From NCBI RefSeq assembly GCF_018595675.2, contig NZ_CP092333.1, forward strand, positions 3,000,001 to 3,064,000: 64,000 nt of DNA, read 5' to 3'. Each line of letters begins with the position of its first letter. Position 1 is the stretch's first letter. The DNA is from Flavihumibacter fluvii. Its GTDB lineage: Bacteria; Bacteroidota; Bacteroidia; Chitinophagales; Chitinophagaceae. The position numbers and the translations under genes were made by a program. Below the pieces are notes generated by a model. It saw only the letters and a program-made list of their open reading frames with translations. It did no database searches and was not told where the DNA came from. Positions 43,097 through 51,693 of the stretch are shown in pieces.

Positions 43097-43130
43097 CCAA
43101 TTTGACTAAATTTAAAGAACCATTCACCAT

Positions 43131-45716
43131 ATGCTTGCTCACCAACGCGAAATGCTGATAGCGTTCTTTCGCAGGGTCCACTGGAAAGAATTAATAGCCA
43201 TCCTGTTCATCCTGGTAGGCATTTATTTTTTCCGCCAGCAAAGGCATGAATTGAAATCCATGCTACCCTATATCAGGAATGCGAATCCTTACTGGATGGG
43301 TGCGGGATGTTTTATTACAGCTCTCTATATTTTCCTGCAAACCGGCTTTTATGTATCGAGTTTCAAGGCGGTGTCGGCCCGTTTAAAATGGCGCCCTGCT
43401 TTGGACCTTTTCCTAAAGCGCAATTTTATCAGCACATTTTTACCGGGAGGCGGAGTAACCTCATTTGCCTACCTGCCATCCATGCTGCGCAATGAAAATA
43501 TTGAACGCCATAAAATTTTCCAGGGAGCAGCTGTTTATGGCTTTATTGGCATCATATCAGTAATACTCGTAGGCTTTCCTGTTATGGTATATGCCTCCTT
43601 GCATAACCAACAGATCAAAGGCAGCCTCACCTCATTTATCATCGTTGTTTTATTAATAATATTGATTGTCATTGCTTTTGCCGCACTTCGCCAAAAAGGA
43701 AAATTACACCAGGTTTTCATACGTTATTTCCCCGCTGCAGAACAACAGCTTGAAGAATTACTGGCCCTGAAAATAGTCCTTCCACCATTGTCCCTGGCTA
43801 CCCTGTTCTCTGTTGCAATAGAACTGGCAGGCATCCTGCACCTGTATATTGCCATGCGCGCCATTGGCACACCAGCATCCTGGGAAGCCGCTTTCACAGG
43901 GTATATTGTTTCAACCCTGTTCCTCATTATCTCCCCTTTCCTTAAAGGTTTAGGGGCTGTCGAATTATCCTTGACATTGATCCTGAAATTATATGGATTT
44001 ACGACCATGCAGGCATTGGAAATAACTTTATTGTACAGGTTCTTTGAGTTCTGGCTGCCACTGTTTGCCGGACTGGTCGCATGGGCCTGGAAAGGAAAAA
44101 ACATTTTCCTGAGGCTGTTACCACCCACCCTCATTTTGTTCCTGGGTATCGTTAACATTTTTTCTGTACTCACACCACCTGTTGCTTCACGGATGCGCCT
44201 GTTGCGTGAATATCTTCCGCTTAATTCCATCCATGCCTCTAACTGGATGATTATATTAACCGGACTGGTTTTGCTGGTTACCGCCACTTTCTTACTCCGC
44301 GGATTAAAAAGTGCCTGGTGGCTGGCCTTGCTGTTTTCGGGTTTATCCTTAATTGGTCACCTCACAAAAGCCCTCGACTACGAAGAAGCACTGCTGGCCT
44401 TTTCCATCATCATCATCTTATTACTGACCAGGAACCAGTACCGGATTAAAAGCAGTGCAAAATTCATCAATATCGGGATAGTTACAGCTTTGGCAGCTTT
44501 TGCTATTGCCCTGCTGTTTGGTGCTGTAGGTTTCTATTACCTTGACACAAAGAATTTTGGCATCAACTTCAGCTGGCAGCAATCTGTGAAATATGCATTC
44601 AATAATTTCCTGCTGATCAGCCAGGATGACCTGGTACCCATTACAAGATTCGGAAAGGAATTCATCATCTCACTGAAAGTCCTGGGTTCCGGCGCCTGGA
44701 TATTCCTGTTTTATACGATCGTACGGCCATTGATACATCCCAAAACCACCGGATCCGAAGCGCGGGAAAAAGCCAGGTTCCTGCTCAGCCAATATGGCAA
44801 CTCGCCGGTGGATTATTTCAAAGTGGATGCAGATAAACTGTTGTATATGTCAGACGTTAACGAGGGCTTCATTTCCTATAAGATTGCCAATGGTTTTGCC
44901 ATCGTACTGGAAGAACCTGTTTGCGCGGAAACCCACAAGATCTCACTGCTTTCAGAATTTGAAAAACAATGCCATAAAATGGGATTGAAACCGGCCTTCT
45001 ACCGGATTGACGAGGAAAGCCTGTATTATTTTGAAGGCCTGAAAAAGAAAAAACTACTTATTGGACAGGAAGCAATTATGCAGTTGCCTGACTTTACACT
45101 CGAAGGAAAACAATATAAGTCGTTGCGCAATGGACTGAATAGCCTCGCCAAAAAAGGCTATACTACAGAGTTACATCCAGCTCCACAGAGTGCATCGTTT
45201 GTTGCTGAACTGAAACAGGTTTCAGACGAATGGCTCAAAGCCTTTCAAAAATCTGAAACTGGTTTTTCGCAGGGCATGTTCAATTCAAAAGAGATATGGA
45301 ACCAGGATATCATCGCCGTGCATGATGATAAAAGAAAGATCGTGGCCTTCCTGAATATCATCCCCGATTACGCACCGGATGAATGTACCTATGACCTTAT
45401 CCGTAAGACCAATGACGCGCCTGGTGGCTGCATGGATGCCATGCTGGTAAAACTGGCAGGATATGGAAAAGAAAAAGGATTCAACTTCCTGAACCTCGGA
45501 CTGGTTCCTATGTCGGGAATTAATGAACCCGAAAACACCGCTGAGCGGGCGGTTAAATATGCCTATGAAAAAATAAAGCGCTTCAGGCATTACCAGGGCC
45601 TGCGGGAATTCAAGGAAAAATACGCATCGCAGTGGTTGAATAAATACCTGGTCTATGAAAACGATTTTGACCTTTTACAACTACCGGCAGCATTGAATAA
45701 AGTAATGCAGCCATGA
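43131..45716 (+). CDS. MprF-like bifunctional aminoacyl-phospholipid synthase/flippase
   Basis: 861 residues. About residues 15-530 hold roughly 14 membrane helices including the LPG synthase/flippase segment (FLKRNFISTFLPGGGVTSFAYLPSMLRNE in parts; ISPFLKGLGAVELSLTLIL). About 545-850 is a cytoplasmic DUF2156 (FemX-like GNAT) catalytic domain: DYFKVDADKLLYMSDVNEGFISYKI, LRNGLNSLAKKGYTTELHP, and DAPGGCMDAMLVKLAGYGKEKGFNFLNLGLVPMSG. MprF/LpiA proteins move an amino acid (Lys, Ala or other) from tRNA to phosphatidylglycerol and flip the product, which reduces the negative surface charge and protects against cationic peptides. The next gene, overlapping by four bases, encodes an AcvB-like hydrolase. 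Confidence 0.88.
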   Translation: MLAHQREMLIAFFRRVHWKELIAILFILVGIYFFRQQRHELKSMLPYIRNANPYWMGAGCFITALYIFLQTGFYVSSFKAVSARLKWRPALDLFLKRNFISTFLPGGGVTSFAYLPSMLRNENIERHKIFQGAAVYGFIGIISVILVGFPVMVYASLHNQQIKGSLTSFIIVVLLIILIVIAFAALRQKGKLHQVFIRYFPAAEQQLEELLALKIVLPPLSLATLFSVAIELAGILHLYIAMRAIGTPASWEAAFTGYIVSTLFLIISPFLKGLGAVELSLTLILKLYGFTTMQALEITLLYRFFEFWLPLFAGLVAWAWKGKNIFLRLLPPTLILFLGIVNIFSVLTPPVASRMRLLREYLPLNSIHASNWMIILTGLVLLVTATFLLRGLKSAWWLALLFSGLSLIGHLTKALDYEEALLAFSIIIILLLTRNQYRIKSSAKFINIGIVTALAAFAIALLFGAVGFYYLDTKNFGINFSWQQSVKYAFNNFLLISQDDLVPITRFGKEFIISLKVLGSGAWIFLFYTIVRPLIHPKTTGSEAREKARFLLSQYGNSPVDYFKVDADKLLYMSDVNEGFISYKIANGFAIVLEEPVCAETHKISLLSEFEKQCHKMGLKPAFYRIDEESLYYFEGLKKKKLLIGQEAIMQLPDFTLEGKQYKSLRNGLNSLAKKGYTTELHPAPQSASFVAELKQVSDEWLKAFQKSETGFSQGMFNSKEIWNQDIIAVHDDKRKIVAFLNIIPDYAPDECTYDLIRKTNDAPGGCMDAMLVKLAGYGKEKGFNFLNLGLVPMSGINEPENTAERAVKYAYEKIKRFRHYQGLREFKEKYASQWLNKYLVYENDFDLLQLPAALNKVMQP

Positions 45717-46381
45717 ATTGGTCCCCGATGAAAAATATCATGGCTGTCCTTTTCCTGCTCTGTTCACTGTCCCTTTCAGCACAGCAGCCATTGCCTGTGA
45801 AAACATTTATCGCCCCTGGCAAAAGCAAACCTGTAATAGTATATATTTCAGGTGATGGCGGATGGAATGATTTCTCTGCTACGCTGACGTCTTCCCTCAA
45901 CAAAAATGGGTATACAGTACATGGGATAAATGCCCGCGCCTATTTCTGGAAGAAAAAAACACCGCAGGAGGCTGCAGCAGACATCACCAGTTTCCTGTCC
46001 CAACAACCGGCAACGCAGCATATTCTTTTTATTGGCTATTCATTCGGTGCAGATGTGCTGCCCTTTATCATCAGCAATATGCCCGCCGCGGTACAAGCTA
46101 AAGCCATTGGACTGGTATTAATTGCACCTGCTGCATCTACTGATTTTGAGATCCACCTCACTGAAATGCTGGGCTTTAATAAAGAACATGCCTACAAAGT
46201 TGTTGAAGGCATCAATGCCTTATCGATCCCCAAAACCCTGGCCATTATTGACGCAGCCGATACCGAATTTCAACCTGACCTTGTACACCAGCCTGGCCTC
46301 AAACTTATTAAACTTACAGGCGGTCACCACTTTGATAACAATGCGGCCTTGCTCACTTCCATCATCACTGAAAATTTTTGA
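45713..46381 (+). CDS. AcvB/VirJ-like periplasmic alpha/beta hydrolase
   Basis: 222 residues. Signal peptide (about 1-24, SLSLSAQQ) then the VirJ/AcvB fold: KPVIVYISGDGGWNDFSATLTSSLNKNGYTVHGINARAYFW in parts, the nucleophile Ser in FIGYSFGAD (about 109) and a late His in TGGHHFDNN. In Agrobacterium and Rhizobium, AcvB hydrolyses lysyl-phosphatidylglycerol in the periplasm and its gene is paired with lpiA (mprF). Here the ATG overlaps the mprF-like stop by four bases, so the same synthase-hydrolase logic is likely. The GDGGW motif is typical of the family. Confidence 0.87.
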   Translation: MNWSPMKNIMAVLFLLCSLSLSAQQPLPVKTFIAPGKSKPVIVYISGDGGWNDFSATLTSSLNKNGYTVHGINARAYFWKKKTPQEAAADITSFLSQQPATQHILFIGYSFGADVLPFIISNMPAAVQAKAIGLVLIAPAASTDFEIHLTEMLGFNKEHAYKVVEGINALSIPKTLAIIDAADTEFQPDLVHQPGLKLIKLTGGHHFDNNAALLTSIITENF

Positions 46382-46384
46382 TTA

Positions 46385-47377
46385 TTGCAAAAGCTGATGG
46401 CCATAACCTTGTTTATTGGTTGGACTACGCTGGCTTCACTGCATGGCATAGCGCAGCAGCCGGCAGATACACCTTACTTCAGGAAACTGGCGCTGGACAA
46501 TGATATCGAAGCCTACATGGGCAAGTACAATAAGGTATTCAGCTTCATCCGGGTGAACAACGACAACTTTATCACCCACCACAAATTAATGGCGAATACA
46601 AGCTCTTATATTGGTGTACATGCCGATTACAAATGGTTATCTGCGGATTTGTCCACCGGCCTGCCCAGGACTTTTGTGGACAATGCTATTCATGGCCGGA
46701 AAGCATTGGGCATTCACCTTGGTAAAACAACGGATAAAATGCGCATAGATGGCGGGTATGAAAGATTCAATGGACTGGTCCTGCCACTTACGACCCGACC
46801 CGCCCACCACGACCTTAAAACCGGCTTTACCTATACTGATTATTCCTTGCAGGCCACCTATATTTTCAATGCAGGCAAGTTCTCCTTGCCGGCTGCAATG
46901 AACTATGGCGCCGTGCAGCTTCGGTCTGCGGGTACCTTACTCACCAATATCAGCACGACGGTCCACATGTTTACCCAGCCTGCCGACAGCGCGCGCCATC
47001 CCTCACCAGGTGCCAGCCATGTGATGCAGGCACTGGGCGATCATCCTTCCTGGATGAATACCATCGTGCATGGTGGCTATGCTTACAATTTCATTGTAGG
47101 CCATGGCAACTGGAGCATCAATCCCTGGCTGATGACCGGCATAGGTGCACAAAGGGAACTAAAAGGGAAAGCCGCGACTAAGCTGGTCTACGATTACCGT
47201 TGCACGTTGACCATGGGGTATAATAGTCCACAGGTCTATGTGTACCTGAACGCCTTCTACAACCATATCGAAAGCCGGCTTAGGTATTCCAACCTCATCG
47301 TGCGGGATAATGACCTTTGGCTGACGGTTGGCTACCGGTTGGGGACATTGTCACATAAGATTATGGGGTTGCTATAA
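46385..47377 (+). CDS. DUF4421-like outer-membrane barrel protein
   Basis: 330 residues from TTG 46385 (MQKLMAITLFIGWTTLASLHGIAQQ); an ATG at 46397 is possible but would remove the only positive charge of the signal peptide. The mature part has barrel strands (FSFIRVNNDNF, YIGVHADYKWLSADLSTGLPR, YSLQATYIFNAGKFSLPAAM, VYLNAFYNHIESRLRY, LWLTVGYRLG) and the DUF4421 order of motifs as I recall it. It follows the AcvB-like stop by three bases and probably belongs to that operon. A role in lipid handling at the outer membrane is only suggested by this position. Confidence 0.65.
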   Translation: MQKLMAITLFIGWTTLASLHGIAQQPADTPYFRKLALDNDIEAYMGKYNKVFSFIRVNNDNFITHHKLMANTSSYIGVHADYKWLSADLSTGLPRTFVDNAIHGRKALGIHLGKTTDKMRIDGGYERFNGLVLPLTTRPAHHDLKTGFTYTDYSLQATYIFNAGKFSLPAAMNYGAVQLRSAGTLLTNISTTVHMFTQPADSARHPSPGASHVMQALGDHPSWMNTIVHGGYAYNFIVGHGNWSINPWLMTGIGAQRELKGKAATKLVYDYRCTLTMGYNSPQVYVYLNAFYNHIESRLRYSNLIVRDNDLWLTVGYRLGTLSHKIMGLL

Positions 47378-47632
47378 TCCTCCATAAGTTTTCTTACCGC
47401 CTTTTGCTGAAAGTATCTGCTCTTTTGTCTCTTCCCAATCAACAGCATTGGATTTACTGGCCTTACGATCGGCAGAACGTCTTTTCAGCTCAGCAAGAAA
47501 TCTTTTATCATCCCAATAAGCATAGGTTTCCTCGATTTCCTCTTGAAGCATGGTATAAATTGCCTTTATTTTCCTGTCCTCGGCGCCACGGATATAATCA
47601 TACAGTTTTTGCCTTATAGCGGTTGTGGTCAT
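47372..47632 (-). CDS. Orphan antitoxin-like (addiction module component) protein
   Basis: 86 residues from ATG 47632. It reads MTTTAIRQKLYDYIRGAEDRKIKAIYTMLQEEIEE in a helical N-terminus, then AYWDDKRFLAELKRRSADRKASKSNAVDWEETKEQILSAKG. This is the pattern of small antitoxin-like proteins in Bacteroidota (addiction module component type) that are normally followed at once by a ParE/RelE-like toxin gene. Here the stop lies inside the 3' end of the DUF4421 gene on the other strand and no toxin gene follows, so it is solitary. It may neutralise a toxin encoded elsewhere or be a relic. Confidence 0.65.
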   Translation of the reverse strand: MTTTAIRQKLYDYIRGAEDRKIKAIYTMLQEEIEETYAYWDDKRFLAELKRRSADRKASKSNAVDWEETKEQILSAKGGKKTYGGL

Positions 47633-47789
47633 GTACAATTACTTTTAATTCGAATTTAATCTTTTGCCAATACCGGACAAAACACCAAATCTACTTAGAA
47701 CCCATTGCATGATTCTACATACATACTTATCCTGCTGTCACAATTTCAGCACCGGCAAGTGCTTTGGAGGTATTTGTTGCACTACATGT

Positions 47790-48178
47790 TTAACAATATT
47801 TCTTTTTTGCTGTAACAACAACCTCCCCCATTAGCTTAACTTCATCTCTATTTGGCTTTGCTGTTGAATCGGGCGATAAACCGTATAGATCATTATAAGA
47901 AATAGGTTTATTATAAGCAAACACATAGGGACTCCAATTCTCATCAATCTCTGCCAAAGAATCTTGTTGGTGGAACCTTCCGATTTGTGGATCATAACTT
48001 CTAAATCTGTTTCATATAATTCCAGGCCTCCGCCATCAGAGAACTCTTTATTCTGTAGGTCGGTTCTATCATTAAACTCATATTTGTTGTCCAGTTTCCC
48101 TACTGCTTTAGAACTGATGCCTGCCATGGTAAGGCCGAACGGATAGTAATGCGTCTCTCCAACAAAAGGATCTGGAAC
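47790..48178 (-). pseudogene. Frameshifted RHS-repeat core C-terminal remnant
   Basis: Read on the minus strand from 48178, the frame gives ...[19 protein letters not shown], then [27 protein letters not shown]. The same homology continues in another frame as [45 protein letters not shown] and ends VVVTAKKKYC-stop at 47790. This is the RHS-associated core of Bacteroidota, broken by a missing base near 48004-48008. No upstream YD repeats are present; the homology begins directly after the stop codon of the membrane protein gene at 48179. The polymorphic toxin tip that normally follows the core is absent or very short. Confidence 0.8.
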
Positions 48179-48634
48179 TTAAAACCATTCCCTTCCGTAA
48201 AATACAAAATATAACAGCGTTATGCTTACAGGGATTGCTGCAAATAAAAATTTGGCTGAAGCACTTGCTTTCAAGAGGAAATTAATTTCAGGTTGAAAGA
48301 AAATTTGTTTTATCGATAGGTACAAAGCAAACAGGGTTAGCAAAGCCGGTAATAATGATAAAATAACACCCCAATTAAAAACACGATCATCCAAAACTGA
48401 TTTGGCATAGCCTATTGTATAAGGCAGCATCATTGTCAATAAGATACACCCAAGTATTAAACCAATGCGGCTATTGTAAAGCAATAGTGGTGCAGCAATA
48501 GCAAACAAAAGGAGGGCTCCGAATAATGCTACAATTGGAGCAAAGCTTGCAAAACCCGCTGATACACTATATAAAAATAAAATCACCCAAGCAGTCAACA
48601 GCGAGGATATTATGTAGGAAAAATAGATTTTCAT
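48179..48634 (-). CDS. Small multi-pass membrane protein, unrecognised
   Basis: 151 residues with four or five membrane helices (about 5-28, 30-52, 57-77, 87-110, 125-147) and very few charges. I know no family. Its stop is followed directly, in the same frame, by the RHS core remnant, so it may be part of the same mobile or accessory insertion. RHS loci often carry small membrane proteins, among them immunity proteins, but nothing here proves such a role. AT-richer than the flanking operons. Confidence 0.5.
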   Translation of the reverse strand: MKIYFSYIISSLLTAWVILFLYSVSAGFASFAPIVALFGALLLFAIAAPLLLYNSRIGLILGCILLTMMLPYTIGYAKSVLDDRVFNWGVILSLLPALLTLFALYLSIKQIFFQPEINFLLKASASAKFLFAAIPVSITLLYFVFYGREWF

Positions 48635-48688
48635 AACGAGAGCTATTATTGTTTCCCCAAAAAAGCATTCCTCCCTTCAACCCTCCCC

Positions 48689-50044
48689 CTACACCTGCTC
48701 CGGTATCGCATACTTCTCCCGGTACGTCGTCTTCAACAACTTATTCGCGGCCTCATTGCCGATAAACCTCTCCTGCGCACCATCAAAATGCAATTGCTGG
48801 TTGCCCACCCTATACGCGATATTTCCCAAATGCACCAGGCAGGCACTTAACTGCCCTTGCTCCACATCGCCATTGGGCTTCTTGCGGGTGCGGAGTGATT
48901 CAATAAAATTCTTCTGGTGATCCACATCCGGAAAGATACCGCCATCCTGTGCAATCAGCTTAGAGTCCTCACCTTTTACCTGCCATCCACCGCCATGGCG
49001 CCCTAAATACATTAACCCCTCCGTGCCATAGATCTCCGTGCGGGTTGCATTGGTGCGCCAGTCGGGAAATAAAGTCGGATCCATCCTGATATGCTGCGGC
49101 GTCTTCTTCATATAATTCGTGCCATTCCCACTGTCGCAGGTCATCGCAAACTTCCCGAAATCATAGGTGATACTGATAAACTCCGGCGTCTCCTTCTTCG
49201 AGCCCCAGGCCCAATTGCCGCCACAGGCATACACCGATTTCGGATGCCCCGGATCACCCAATACCAACCGCGCAAGGTCCATCACATGGCTGGCATCATC
49301 TGATAAAGCCCCGCCACCGAAGGACCAGAAATCGAGCCAGCCACCGCGTCCATCGGCATCAGTAATGGCCGGGTTAAACGGCCGCGCCTTCGCCGGTCCC
49401 AGCCAGGCATCCCAATCGATCCAGCCCGGTGCCGGCTGGTCAGGCTGGGGCAGCCATTTTGATCCGCCTAACATATTGTACGACTTCACATGCACAATCG
49501 TTCCCAGCTTTCCCGATTGTATATAATCCCGCGCAGAAAACGCATAGGGCGCACTGCGGTTCTGGAAGCCCACCTGCACGATCCGGTTATATTTCTTCGC
49601 CGCCTCGATCATCTTACGCCCTTCCCAAACACTGATGGTCGGATTCTTCTCCACATACACATCCTTACCCGCCTGGCAGGCCCAGATCGTCGCCAGCGCA
49701 TGCCAATGCTCGGGCGTGGCGATCCACACCGCATCAATATCTTTATCATTAAAAATATCCTGCATGTTTTTGGTGACACCTGGCTTATAACCCAGTTCTT
49801 TTTCGATCTCATGCACGGCAGTGGCTAAGCGGGTGGACTTCACATCACAGACCGTCTTCACCACCACATTGGTATTGACCTTGCAGGTACTGATCATGGT
49901 GCCTAATCCACGGCCGCCACACCCGATCAATGCCAGCACAATTTTATCATTCGCACCAGTAATGGATGATGGCAGCAGCGATGCGCCGAAGGGTAACGCG
50001 ACTGCACCAATCATGGCATTCCCAATAAATTCTCTTCTTTTCAT
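48689..50044 (-). CDS. Tat-exported Gfo/Idh/MocA-family oxidoreductase
   Basis: 451 residues from ATG 50044. The N-terminus MKRREFIGNAMIGAVALPFG is a twin-arginine signal. A Rossmann domain follows with LALIGCGGRGLGTMI, AVWIATPEHWHALATIWACQAGKDVYVEKNP (the EKP-like motif of this family) and RIVQVGFQNRS; the C-terminal half is the sheet-type substrate domain (GWIDWDAWLGPAKARPFNP, DDASHVMDLARLVLGDPGHPKSV in parts). Members oxidise or rearrange sugars with NAD(P) held tightly; exported ones are known among glycosidase-like proteins of Bacteroidota. It starts one base before the fusion gene stop, so it is in the same operon, the last gene of a carbohydrate cluster. Confidence 0.9.
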   Translation of the reverse strand: MKRREFIGNAMIGAVALPFGASLLPSSITGANDKIVLALIGCGGRGLGTMISTCKVNTNVVVKTVCDVKSTRLATAVHEIEKELGYKPGVTKNMQDIFNDKDIDAVWIATPEHWHALATIWACQAGKDVYVEKNPTISVWEGRKMIEAAKKYNRIVQVGFQNRSAPYAFSARDYIQSGKLGTIVHVKSYNMLGGSKWLPQPDQPAPGWIDWDAWLGPAKARPFNPAITDADGRGGWLDFWSFGGGALSDDASHVMDLARLVLGDPGHPKSVYACGGNWAWGSKKETPEFISITYDFGKFAMTCDSGNGTNYMKKTPQHIRMDPTLFPDWRTNATRTEIYGTEGLMYLGRHGGGWQVKGEDSKLIAQDGGIFPDVDHQKNFIESLRTRKKPNGDVEQGQLSACLVHLGNIAYRVGNQQLHFDGAQERFIGNEAANKLLKTTYREKYAIPEQV

Positions 50045-50045
50045 T

Positions 50046-51674
50046 TTAAGGCTTTTTAAGCAGGTAATCCATCGCATTGAACATGACCTGGTGGAACTGT
50101 GCATTCTTCCAATCCTCCCAATGCCCCAGCGATGTATACAAAACGGTTCCTTTCCCGCGATGATTGATCCATAGCACGGGCTCCTCCGGCTTATCGGGAA
50201 TCTTCCCGGTCAGCAACACCTGCACGTTTGGTGATCGCAACGGACTATTCTGGTAGAGGGTATGCAACTCTACAACCGGACCGGTAAACGATGCCGTACT
50301 AACCCCCTTTAATAAAGGATGGCCGCCCATGCCCGGAACAAATGAAAATACTGTCCCCGTGGCCATCTGGCCATAATGTCCCTGGTAATTTCCACCGATG
50401 ACCTCCTGGTCAAACTCCGGCCACTGGTCCAAAAACGCCGCCACCTTGCCACTGGCCGCTGCAACGCCCCCGCCCGAGTTGGGCACCACCTGGTTGGCAT
50501 TGAAGGCATGGCTCGCCGTCCGCAATCCAATGATCGGCTTGCCGGAATTCGCATAGTCTTTGATGAGCTTCATCTGCTCCGCCGGCAAGGCCCGCCGCCT
50601 TACCTGGATCACCGCCAGGTCAGCATCCTGCATGATCTGCAGGTTCTCAATATTATGAATCCCTTCGCCGGTATACACGGGTTTACCCAACGCAAACTCA
50701 CAGGTCACATTCTTCTCTAATAACAACTCGTGCGCAAATGCCGGCAGGGTCTCATTTGCATGGTATTCATTTTCTGCAATGATGAAGGCCACCACCGGAC
50801 GTGCATCCTGCTTAAACCTGAACTGTTTTTCACCGGTGAGGTCGGATGAAAGCATCGATGGACAAACATTCGCTTCTATATATTCCGCTACCAGGCTGGT
50901 GCCGGTGAAATGCGACACCTTCGGCCATTGTTTATGGTCGTACATCACATCCGTAAGGTCGCGCATCAATACCACGTTCATGCCCAGGCGCACCATATTG
51001 CGCAAACCAAATGAACGCCCGATCACGCACATATTCGTATGCACGCCCATCAGGATCACATTCTTAATGCCTTTCTTCGCAAAGAGTCCGGCCATCTCTG
51101 CACCCGAATCACTGATCGCATCATTGTCGGCAATTTCAATGAGGTCGATCTGCCGCTTCCAGGGATTAAACTGCTTGCATTCCACATCATCATCACAACC
51201 CTCATCAGATTGGTCAATAGGCCATGCTGAACCTTTTTCGGTATCGAGCTTCTCTTCACTGATCAATCGCGCCGCTTTCTTACTCGCATATTTTTTGGCC
51301 AGCTTACGGCCCGGATGATCTTTATAAAAATCCATACAATCACTCGGCGCATGCACGATCAACGCACCTTTGTTCCGCGCAATGGTGATCACGTTATTAA
51401 TGGCCGGCGCCATTTCAGTTACCCTTTCTGTTGCACCTTTACACCAATGCTGGTTCCACATATCACAGATGATGATCGCCGTTTCACCTGGCTTCCATTG
51501 CTGGATATCATTCATGATCACTGTGCCTGTTGTGCCATACGTGGAGGGGATCCTTTTCTGCAAAGAAACCCGCATCAGCTGCCCCGTTTCCATAGTTTGC
51601 GCAAATGCCCCGCCGGCCGTGCATAACAACAATGCCATCAGCACGATGCATATTCCTGTTTTTCTACTCTTCAT
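50046..51674 (-). CDS. Secreted isochorismatase-like / ThuA-like fusion protein
   Basis: 542 residues with a signal peptide (1-25, GGAFAQ). Residues about 50-285 are an isochorismatase-like cysteine hydrolase: TAIIICDMWNQHWC (catalytic Asp), GALIVHAPSDC, and IKNVILMGVHTNMCVIGRSFGLRNM with the nucleophile Cys. Residues about 290-540 resemble ThuA, a glutamine-amidotransferase-like trehalose or sugar-utilisation domain: VVAFIIAENEYHANETLPAFA, LAVIQVRRRALPAEQMKLIKDYANSGKPIIGLRTASHAF in parts, and GHWEDWKNAQFHQVMFNAMDYLL. The joining of these two domains in one exported protein is unusual in my experience. It is in an operon with fucosidase, SDR and Gfo/Idh genes; the substrate is unknown. Confidence 0.85.
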   Translation of the reverse strand: MKSRKTGICIVLMALLLCTAGGAFAQTMETGQLMRVSLQKRIPSTYGTTGTVIMNDIQQWKPGETAIIICDMWNQHWCKGATERVTEMAPAINNVITIARNKGALIVHAPSDCMDFYKDHPGRKLAKKYASKKAARLISEEKLDTEKGSAWPIDQSDEGCDDDVECKQFNPWKRQIDLIEIADNDAISDSGAEMAGLFAKKGIKNVILMGVHTNMCVIGRSFGLRNMVRLGMNVVLMRDLTDVMYDHKQWPKVSHFTGTSLVAEYIEANVCPSMLSSDLTGEKQFRFKQDARPVVAFIIAENEYHANETLPAFAHELLLEKNVTCEFALGKPVYTGEGIHNIENLQIMQDADLAVIQVRRRALPAEQMKLIKDYANSGKPIIGLRTASHAFNANQVVPNSGGGVAAASGKVAAFLDQWPEFDQEVIGGNYQGHYGQMATGTVFSFVPGMGGHPLLKGVSTASFTGPVVELHTLYQNSPLRSPNVQVLLTGKIPDKPEEPVLWINHRGKGTVLYTSLGHWEDWKNAQFHQVMFNAMDYLLKKP

Positions 51675-51693
51675 ATATCGCTAATTTATGCGT

